Source: Doryteuthis pealeii (Eukaryota > Mollusca > Cephalopoda > Myopsida > Loliginidae). Taken from it: a stretch of 64,000 nt of DNA. Shown piece after piece: positions 55,316-64,000 of this stretch. Made by a program: the position numbers and the translations under genes. The notes below the pieces were generated by a model, which saw nothing but the letters and a program-made list of their open reading frames with translations, was not told where the DNA came from and made no database searches. The stretch lies in contig CM042163.1 in NCBI GenBank assembly GCA_023376005.1, positions 3,729,396 to 3,793,395 of the forward strand, written 5' to 3'. Within the stretch, counting starts at the first letter, position 1. Every line of letters starts with the position of its first letter.

Positions 55316-56751
55316 GATATTATATATATAAATATAATAACATAAACAATGATAATTTAATTAAAATTACAACGAACAAGGCAAGTGATTTTTACAGTAT
55401 TGTAATATCAATACTAGCAGGACCTGTGGAATATACCACAGGTATGATACATTTAATTATACATATTTTGCTATATCTTTAACTCAAGAGCTATTGCGTT
55501 AATAGTTCAATATGTTAATAAAGTATAATTAATTGTAACTCTATTCGACTCTGTATCCAAAAGGGTAGGGTTATAATTTAATTATCTACAACATCTGATA
55601 TGTTACTTTAAGAGCGTATGCTAAATACGTTCAATATGTAAATTGCATAAAATCTTCATTTTAACCTTCTCTCACTCTTTCTTTACTTTCTTTCGCTTTT
55701 CTTCCTTGTGCTTTTTTCATCAGCGAATCTGGAAACAGATTAGGTTATGTTTACATTCTCACCCCCTCTTCTTTATCTTTCTTTACTCTCTCCTTTATTT
55801 CTTATTATATTTTTTTTATGTGTAGCATGTAGCTTTTTTTTAGATAGAAAGGAATATCCATTATCTAGGTGAGGTACAACACTCAATGAGAAATAAAAAA
55901 AAAATTGGGCGGCATAAGCGACACCAGAAATCATGAATTTACATTTTTTTGCGTTTTTTCATAGATGATTGGACTGTCTGATATTTTTTAACCCAGAAGA
56001 TGTAGCAGGATGATAATGGTCGAAGAGTAAGGAAACAAGTGTATTGATATATATAGATAGAAAATTAGAAATAATTTTATCCAATGGAATCAGTAATGGG
56101 TAAAATCGAACGTAACGGACCAAATTTCACCATCATATATGTAACCCTTTAGTGAAATTTTCAGCTTGGTATTATTAATGAATAAAAGATATAATGCACT
56201 AGTTATTTTATAAAAAACGTTTATTATTTTTTCAAAGCTCAGTTAACTTTGAACCACGTATCTTTTGATGCGTAACACAGATTCTCAAAGATACGTGGGT
56301 TCAAAGTAACTTGACCTGAAAAAATGTAAAAGTTTTAAATAAAATAACTGTCCTTATATCTTCTTTTTTTTTTTTTCTTTTTTAAGCGTCATCCAATAAA
56401 GTGAATTTAAAACAGGCTTGTTCAGATTTGAACTCGTTCTCGCGCTAGGTCTATTTTCTTGACGATAGCCGTCACGTGACAAGGCTCTATAAAAATAACA
56501 GTTGGTGATAAAATTTCAGAATTGAATTTTTTTTTATTAAAATAAGCAACATTTTTTTCTTTCTTTATAATGAGCCCAAGTCCTTTTCCAAGGAGAAAAC
56601 TCTTCAATTTCGAAGAAAAGGTTATTTCCCTTTGCTTAAATTAACACGAATCTTTTTTTTATTGATTTTAAAATTAATGAATTAAAGGTAAAAATTAGGA
56701 AGATATTTTGGCTTAAATTGGCCGAAATTTAAGTATGGCCAACAGAAGTGT
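55316..56751. other. AT-rich sequence with dispersed repeats
   Basis: 55405-55560 matches 32120-32290 inverted. 56155-56345 is related to the AT-rich element of 40126-42285 and contains a hairpin ('gaaccacgtatctttt' with 'aagatacgtgggttc'). Short ORFs (55643-55825, 56422-56607) have no domains. Confidence 0.5.
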
Positions 56752-57010
56752 ATATATTTATCAGGCCTGGCAAGGCTTACAATAGCAAGGTTGCACAAAT
56801 AAGGGTCGATCTCGCTACACGGCTTCGAAAAATTGCCATAGTCTGCAATTTCGGAAGGATACTGATAGTCAAATAAGAGAGTCTATCCTGTGGAATTTGT
56901 CGTTTGGTGTAATGTCAAACGAGATTGTTGTGAGGAAGGCAAAACCAGTTAACGCTCGTAAAAAACCATATAAAACTGTTCACATGATCGCGAACAGAAT
57001 AGAGTCATAA
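56752..57010 (+). pseudogene. LTR-retrotransposon (Gypsy-like) gag remnant
   Basis: Pieces 'LATRLRKIAIVCNFG' and, in a second frame, 'SQIRESILWNLS' resemble the conserved capsid stretch 'LR.LA..C.FG..L...IRD....G' of Ty3/Gypsy gag proteins. One frameshift separates them and nothing else of the element is seen. Tentative. Confidence 0.4.
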
Positions 57011-57049
57011 ATGAGGTGCTCTATGCAGTCAAACTGAAAAAGTGTGAAC

Positions 57050-57430
57050 CCGGCATACACATTAAAAGCAGAAAGGAACAAAAAAAAAAAAAAAAAAAGA
57101 AAAATGTACCACAATACAGAAAACATAATATAAAAAATAGAGTCAAGTTTGAGAGAACCACCAATCTGATGGAGTGGGCGAAATTAAGGATACCTGGTAT
57201 CTTCTATTTGAGTCTAAAAGCAAAAGAGGAACAAAAAAATGTACCACAATACAGAAAACATATAATAAGTAGAGTCAAGTTTTGAGAGACCCCCAAATCT
57301 GATGGAGTGGGAAATTAAAGCGTACCTGTATCTTTCTATTGAATCTAAAGCAGAAAGGAACAAAAAAAAAAAAAGAAGAATAAAAAAGAAAAATGTACCA
57401 CAATACAGGAAACATGTTGCCAATGTGGTG
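57050..57430 (+). repeat. ~140-bp tandem repeat, nearly 3 units
   Basis: Units contain an A run, 'aatgtaccacaatacagaaa' and 'gatggagtggg' and recur at about 57105, 57238 and 57392. Confidence 0.8.
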
Positions 57431-57816
57431 AAGAGGACATTAGAATTTAATTGTATGAAGCCACAAAAACATTTTGGTCTTGTTTGGCATTATCATGAAT
57501 GTGTGTTAATAATGAATTAAAAGGTGTATACTAATTAATATTAGAAATGGGGATGCAAAAAAGAAGGATTTATTTTTATTGGAACAGAAAACGAATAAAA
57601 AATGACGTGGACTAAAAAATGTCGGGAATCAATAAAAAAAAAATTACAATTCACTTTTTATTTTGGTCGTAGAATCTCTCTTTGTTTTGCTGCAGATTTC
57701 TTTATTTTCTTCGTTTGATTTTCATCTTTTTATTTTTTTGTTTTTTTTAGTCGATGATTTCAGATGATTTGATGTTTTTTGTCTGTCAATTTTGATCCTT
57801 TCATCTCTCTCTTTCC
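57431..57816. other. Unassigned sequence before the LINE junction
   Basis: AT-rich; no feature recognised. It ends at the abrupt transition to LINE sequence. Confidence 0.5.
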
Positions 57817-58934
57817 ACCCTCGAAAAGGGGGTAAGAGTCGGAGAGTTCACCTTCATGGTCAACCTAAAGAAGGAGGCCCTTTATGACATCCCTGATACA
57901 TATCTGTACAATACTCAACAGATAACGGTGGTGGTGGAGGGCCGTAGGCCGCACTGCTGGTCCTGTGGCCAACATGGGCACACTTCCGGAAACTGCCCCC
58001 AAAAGACACCCACAGCAGCAACGAATGCAGCAACAGAAACAACTCCAGTGGAATGTAACAATCCAGAGGCGGGAGAAGGGTGGTCCGAGGTAACAAAAAA
58101 AGTAAAAAACCATACCTCAGCCACTTCTGACTCTCCCGCCATAAAAAAGCCTTCTCCCAATGCAACACCGAGGCCTTCTCCCAAGGCCACACCCCAAAAA
58201 GCACCCCCCAGCAAACCGGCTCAAGTGGCCATCTCAATGGACTTGTTGGAGGCCGGCATGGCTGTGGTGAAGCGCAGAATTGAGAAAGAGGAGGAGAGAA
58301 CTGGTCGAAAAATGATGACCAGTAGAAAAAAGAAAAAATCCCAGACCTCGGACCCAAACACAAACACAGTGGTAGAAACCACTACACACTCACACACAGA
58401 AAAGCCAAAAACTACCCAACCCCCCAATCCTTCATCCCAGCCCTGTAAAAAGTACACACACACAACCCCAAACACTCTCCCCCTCAACCTCAAAAATCTC
58501 CAGCAACTTCCAGGTCACCAGGAAGGAGAAATAGATCCTCATCCAGGTCACCTGAAAGGAAGAAAAGCCCAACAGCAGAAAAAGCAGCCCCTCCACGGAG
58601 TAGGAAACGCAACCTGTTTCCGGAGAACATTTGCAGAGTGGAGCCAGACCAGGTAGACAAATACCTGGACCCACAACAAAAAAGACAGTGGGCTCCACTC
58701 TGGCAATTACACTCCGTGGAGGGAAAGAACATCAACAATCCATTAAACTTTAGGGATGCACCCCTGGTAACAACTTTTGCCCGGGAAGCCAGCGGTCGTG
58801 CAGAAAGCCTGTGGCGAACAATTGAGGCAGCGGAAGGGGCTTTCCCGGGCTTGACTCTCGTCAACAGGCTGCATCCCAAAATTGAAAAACTGAAACAGAA
58901 ATGCAAAGGGAGGTTCTTTGTACAGGGCAATTAA
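57817..58934 (+). pseudogene. Tx1/L1-like LINE ORF1, C-terminal two thirds
   Basis: Frame open from 57821 to 58656: KKEALYDIPDTYLYNTQQIT, then the zinc knuckle CWSCGQHGHTSGNC (Cys-X2-Cys-X4-His-X4-Cys), then a Pro/Ser/Lys-rich basic tail. After a frameshift at about 58480-58640 it continues DQVDKYLDPQQKRQWAPLW and ends KCKGRFFVQGN with a TAA at 58932. The layout (N-terminal domain, VVVEGRRPHCW, CCHC knuckle, basic tail) is that of ORF1 proteins in the Tx1 group of L1-like LINEs. The N-terminal part is displaced to 44900-45244. Confidence 0.85.
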
Positions 58935-59082
58935 AATTAAGTTTCCCCTGGATGTCGGCGGCATCGCCAGGACCAATACAATTACCAACGAGTTGGGTAG
59001 AGATAGTCTTGGCCATGCCATCGGCTTCCTTAGCCCAGAGGATTTCCTGCCAGTGGTGGATACTGATTAAGGTAGGTAACAG

Positions 59083-60065
59083 ATGTCTCTTCTTCTTGCT
59101 AGCTTGAATGCGAGAGGTCTGAGGGACAAGTCAAGCGCTAGCCGCTTGTCTGTAGAACTCAGGACTCTCGGTGTGGATGTCGCCGCAGTACAGGAGACGC
59201 ACTTTGTTTCAAGTGCGGATGGCCGGGTGCTGGGTGGAGATACCTACGAGATCCATTCAGCATACGGCCACCCGCGCAGTTGAGGTGTGTCACTGTTAGT
59301 TAAAAGCAGTCTGGGGGCGGTGACTGACATTATTCATGCTGGCTCAGATGGCAGGCTGATTGTGGCCGATACTGCCGTAGCAAGCAGCAAATTCCGAGTA
59401 ATCGCGGTTTATGCACCTAATACCGTTGGGGAGAGGAAATCCTTTTTTCGGCAGTTAGGGCCGTACATGGCGTTTCCGGGACGGTTGATTTTAATGGGAG
59501 ATTGGAATGCGATCCTTGATCCCAAATTAGACCGGTCGGGTTGGGGAGCTAGAGGGTCGGATGGATGTGAAAGCAGCCTGCACGATCTGATGGCCCAGTT
59601 CGATTTGGTCGACAGGTATCGTGTGGATCATCCAGGGAGGGAGATGTGGACATGGACAAGTAACACGCCCTCTGTCAAAACTTATTTGGACAGAGTGTTA
59701 GTTAGAAAAGTCGACGTCAACATGTCTGTCCTGTGTTCCACTTGTATGCGAAGAGTGACCATAAAATGCTTACTGTCACTCTTCGCCTAAGTGATAGGCC
59801 TAGACTGGCCTCTTACTGGAAGTTAAATACCTCCGTACTGGAGATACGTGACTACCGTAAGAGGTTGGCTTTACTTATTAAGCGGGCGTTAGTGGGGGCG
59901 GTTATTGGGAATAGATGGTGGGGTGACCTTAAGTTTAGGATTAAGGACTTCACTATCAAATATTGCCAACGGCTTGCTCTAGATAAGGCAGCGAAAGTGA
60001 AGGCCATAGAAGACAGAATTTCCCGGGCGGAGGACACGATTTTGGCTGTTTTTCAATGGTTTTAG
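59083..60065 (+). pseudogene. Tx1/L1-like LINE ORF2, apurinic-type endonuclease domain
   Basis: ORF2 begins at ATG 59083, about 150 bp after ORF1. Endonuclease motifs in order: LASLNARGLRD (Asn), AVQETH (Glu), GVSLLV, VIAVYAPN, LILMGDWNAILDPKLDRSG (Asp/Asn), TYLDRVLV and, after a frameshift near 59725, SDHKMLTVTL (final Asp-His). The enzyme nicks target DNA for reverse transcription. An in-frame TGA at 59281 interrupts it in both palindrome arms. The ORF is cut off at 60065 after 'ISRAEDTILAVFQWF', so RT and C-terminal domains are missing. Confidence 0.88.
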
Positions 60066-62269
60066 GCGCTTGTTTACAATTTTAACGTAACATTTGGGAT
60101 GAAAAAAATTTTTACAAAAAATCAGGTAATTATCCGATTTTAATGAAATTTTCAGTATTGATTTATTAATTAATGAATTTTATAATGCATCAGTTATTTT
60201 ATTTCAAAACTTCAATTTAGTATTTTTGCTATGAAAAATGAATATATAAAATTCATTTAAAATATGAAAATCCTGATGTTAAGTTTAAAATGTTATATTT
60301 TCAGATTCTAAAAATACATATCTACTTAATGCAAACCTTATTTTTTTAGACAAAGTAATAAGTTTTGAAGAAAAACTCGATTGAAAATGTACCCCCTCCC
60401 CTTTTTAAGCAGAAAAAACATCAATGTATAATTTTTTCTTTTATAAAATAATAGCCAATTAAATAATTATCAAAATGAGTAAAAAAGAAATCTCCAAAAA
60501 ATTAATTATTTATTATTTTTTTACATTTTATTTTTCGATTTTTGGTACTTATTTTCTCATAGAAAAGCCGCCGTAAAAAAAATTTTTTTGTTTCTATTCA
60601 TAACTTCGGTCTTTTATCTCTTTATTTATACTGTAATTAGTATCAGGTAAGGACCAACTTGAAACAATTTTACGCCCCCAGCATAAGGGAGGTCAAAATT
60701 AAGTGACCTGAAAAAAATGAGAAAGTTTTGAAATAAAATAAATAATGCTTTATAAAGATCATTCTTCGATAAATAAACACTGAAAATTTCATTAAAATCC
60801 GATAATTCCCTGATTTTTGGTAAATTATTTTCTGGGGGGGGGGGCTAAAGTCATTTGGTCAAAAATACATTTTAGGCTCAGTTTGCCAGTCCCTAATGTA
60901 TTCTTTTATTTTTTAGTTTATTTTTTAAAGTTAGTAATTAATCTTTGACACATCGTAATGTGGGGGTAAACGCATTACTTTATTTTATAGTTTATCAGTA
61001 AATATAAAATATGTTATCCTAAATTTTAGTAACACACAATTGAAACGACATATTTATCAAAGTATTTTCAACTTTTGTTTGATAATAATTTTAATCTGAA
61101 GTAGTCCCCGAGATAAGATTATTGAAATCTAAACCGACGTAAAAAGGTATGGCTGTTTCATACAGTGCTAAAACCATGTAAATACGTTAAAAAAAATAAA
61201 ATAGGGGGGGTAAATAAAATCAAAAATTGTACAATATGGTATATAGACAAAATCTAAAATAAAATTTGAAAAAAAATGTAAAACAAATCATTAAAATCAT
61301 TCCTCTCTTATCATTATCAAAGAAGGGTTGACTTACCTAATCTAAACCTCGTAAATCTGTACGGAGAAAAGTGTTCCTGGTTATATATCCCATATAAGTA
61401 TGGGGTACCGCGCGTCTGATTGGCTGTTACTAAAAAACAATCAGATGCGCAGTGCTTTGTATTTGAATGGGTTAGTATCAGGTAGATTTGGTCCCATCAT
61501 TCTCACTTCACTAGATTTTTCAGGGCTCTTCGCAGAATTGCGTCTGGCCTCAGGCCTTAAAAAATGCTAAGCAGTGCCAGCTCATTAAAAGTCCCGAGCT
61601 GAAGTGGTGCCTGCTGTAAAACCAAGCAGCCTTTAAGGTGTTTTACTCGAAAAGCTAATGCAATATTTTACGCCTCCCACTCCAGTCTTTTTTCGATAAG
61701 TAAATATAAATATTTTAACCCTCACTCTCTTTAAAATATTTAAAGGGGGGGGGCTAAATATTTACATTTACTTGTCAATAAAAATATGGCTTACTTTTAA
61801 TGCCTTTAAACCACTAAAAAAAAAAAAAAAAAAAGTAATTTGTTGATAAAAACACCTTCATTCCGCTAAAAAATGTTGTTGCTTTTTTTCGGTATTTTCA
61901 TTTTAATTTAATATCTTTTTTTTTTTTTTTTGACAATCAATTACAAATAAAAAATCAATTCCAGTGTAGCATGCATATGGAGTATGGACCCTTTGAATGG
62001 ACCCTTTCGAAATATTTGTTCAAACATTTAATTAACAACCCGGTAAAATTAGAAAGTCCGGGCAGAATTTTCAAACTTATTTCTTTCATCACATAAGTGG
62101 ACATTCCAATTTAGGAAATTTATTAAAAGTTAAAAAAAAAATTTAAAAAACTGTAGTAAACATTTACGGAGACAAAAACAACTTTAGCTCAAATTACAGT
62201 TCTAAGCATTGAAAACTGTTTTTTTGGGGTTTTTTTTTCCTCTTTTTTTTTTCTTTGTTGTGATTTTCT

Positions 62270-62302
<33 letters not shown>

Positions 62303-62330
62303 CATAGGAATCCGGAATCTAGGTATAAAA
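60066..62330. mobile_element. AT-rich composite element (right arm)
   Basis: Mirror of 40126-42285, including the CCAAT/TATA-like cluster (about 61330-61430, minus) and the MITE-like end at about 61600. A/T runs differ slightly in length from the left arm. Poly-T at 62220-62300. Confidence 0.6.
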
Positions 62331-62900
62331 TATCAACCCTATGGCTCTTAAGGCAAACTCCCAAAGCTTTTTATCATATATGGGTATGGCATTGAATTAT
62401 CTGATGGTGAGGTTTCAATTCTGAAGCTCTAGGGAATGTGGAGTACCCCTTCATCACCATTACTCCCAGGTATACTCGGAGTGGTAGTACCTGTTAGGGT
62501 CCCAAATATAGGTTAAATAGAAAAACATTTTTTAAAATGTGTTTTAAAAAAATTGAGTTAAAAAGAAATTGAGTATCCATCAAGAATGAATAAAACAAAA
62601 ACGCCTTTGGCATAAAATAACCCAATGACTTTGGTATACCATAAAATCCATCCAACTAAGTATAAAATATGAAAACAAACTTTGTCGATCAGTTTTGTTG
62701 ATAGTTAATAATAAACTTTTCAAATTAAACTGAGTTATTAAATAAATGGTGCAACACTTTGGACCTTAATTAGGCTAGATGGGCTCCCTCTGATAAATCG
62801 CTGGATGGGCCCCCTTTTAATCACTTGGCTGGTCACGTCAAGAAAAAAAGAGAGTTTAAAAGATTTTCTTCGTGGTTGATATGCCGTAAAACAAAAACAA
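62330..62900 (+). mobile_element. SINE-like repeat (CCAACCCTATTGCCC family), diverged
   Basis: 'tatctgatggtgaggttt', 'ggagtggtagtacctgttag', tail near 62640, plus a second tail 'ggttgatatgccgtaaaaca' at about 62875. Mirror of 39475-40022. Confidence 0.65.
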
Positions 62901-63570
62901 ATGGATTGAGTACACATTATTTTGACTTCTGTATAAACACACCAACCCCAGGGAATATATTCTGTTGTGCTAGGTTTTTTTTTTGTTGTTTTTTTTTTTT
63001 TTAACTTGTGGGATTATTAGCCATCACCATATCTAAGATTACGGATTTTTTACGATCTTTGCCAAACTTTTAAATTTCCATTAGAAGATTCAACGGATTA
63101 ATACCACAGTTGAGTTTAGCAAACACAGATGGAAACTTTTCAACTCTCTAAAGATGGGCCTTGCCCGAAAATATTAAGAGGAAAAAAAAAGGAAAAAAAA
63201 AAAGAAAAAAAAAATTAAATAAATATGTTTTTCAACATAAATTTGCATTATTTTGCCTTCAAAAAAAATATCTTATTAAAAAAACTAAAGTTTTTTCTTC
63301 TTCCAGTAACAATTCGGGAAATGTTTCAACACAAAAAATAAAAAAATAAAAACAATAAAAATCTAAAAGATGAAGATTTTTTACAAGTAAAACCAAAAAA
63401 ATAAAAACAAAGAAGAAAAATTAAAAGCAATTTTTTTGTTTTACCTTGTCCAAATACGAGCTCAGTCAAATAAGGTCAATTACTAAAGTGTACAGAAAAT
63501 AGTTGTCACGATTTTTGCTTTAAGGTTTTTTATTTTACTTGGGAAATTTTCTGATGCATGAAATAATGAA
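62901..63570. other. AT-rich arm sequence
   Basis: Mirror of 38811-39474. A-rich tracts at 63180-63220. The lysine-rich ORF at 63161-63349 is low-complexity. Confidence 0.7.
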
Positions 63571-63579
63571 AGACAAGAA

Positions 63580-64000
63580 AGAACGAGAGAGAGAGTGGGG
63601 AGAGAATGGAGAAATAAGAGAGAGGGGGGAGAATGGAGAGATAAGAGAGAGAGAGAGGGGGAGAGAATTGAGAGATAAGAGAGAGAGAGAGAGGGAGAGA
63701 ATGGAGAAATAAGAGAGAGGGGGGGAGAATGGAGAGATAAGAGAGAGGGGGAGAATGGAGAGATAAGAGAGAGAGAGAGGGGGAAAGAATGGAGAGATAA
63801 GAGAGAGAGAGGGGGAGAGAATTGAGAGATAAGAGAGAGAGAGTGGGGAGAGAATGGAGAAATAAGAGAGAGGGGGAGAATGGAGAGATAGAGAGAGAGG
63901 GGGGGAGAATGGAGAGATAAGAGAGAGAGAGAGAGGGGAAAGAATGGAGAGATAAGAGAGAGAGAGAGGGGGAGAGAATTGAGAGATAAGAGAGAGAGAG
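63580..64000. repeat. GA-rich minisatellite
   Basis: (GA)n blocks with 'ggggagaatggagagataa' spacers. Mirror of 38350-38800; continues past the window end. Confidence 0.92.

Larger units (their letters stand above)
57817..64000. repeat. Right arm of giant palindrome 2 (outer part)
   Basis: Inverse of about 38350-44476. The LINE ORFs are best preserved here. The arm runs out of the window inside the GA array. Confidence 0.92.

Overview
The window is animal nuclear DNA. It has no bacterial gene structure: no long ORFs, no ribosome binding sites and no operons. Instead there are short exons with GT/AG splice sites, tRNA-derived SINEs, non-LTR retrotransposon fragments and very large simple-sequence arrays. 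This mixture resembles the mollusc/cephalopod genomes I know, octopus-like in particular, but that assignment is inference. Many single-base homopolymer indels, one N at 45245 and a run of 90 A's point to an imperfectly polished long-read assembly.

Two genuine protein-coding genes are recognisable, both on the + strand. The first is an opioid growth factor receptor-like gene (OGFr N-terminal domain), seen as four exons at 15670-15748, 18517-18583, 22396-22535 and 25535-25760. Its 5' exons are not in view. The second is TRMT12/TYW2, the tRNA wybutosine-synthesis aminocarboxypropyl transferase, seen as three exons at 31947-32054, 34927-35085 and 37058-37687. Its reading frame is broken by small indels that look like sequencing errors.

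Layout. 1-17500 is a giant palindrome hinged at about 9205 inside a 110-bp satellite. Its left arm is an insertion-rich, noisy reverse copy of the right arm and even carries a broken copy of an OGFr exon. 17500-38100 holds the two genes, with introns full of tandem arrays, SINEs, inverted-repeat elements and mariner-like transposase remnants. 38100-64000 is a second palindrome, hinged at about 44900 inside a Tx1/L1-like LINE. Its right arm is interrupted between 45245 (the N) and 57817 by 12.6 kb of TCTA arrays plus other retroelement debris. Joining the two edges would make the LINE continuous.

The most interesting biology is a set of type I hammerhead ribozyme motifs embedded in dispersed repeats. 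Good folds are at 13447-13492, 13949-14008 and 28687-28733, with weaker relatives in at least four other repeat families. They resemble the ribozymes known from Penelope-like elements and retrozymes. No autonomous partner element was recognised. A second point is that the 110-bp satellite appears to derive from the sequence just 3' of a CR1/Jockey-like reverse transcriptase, of which a single-copy version sits at 54420-55315.
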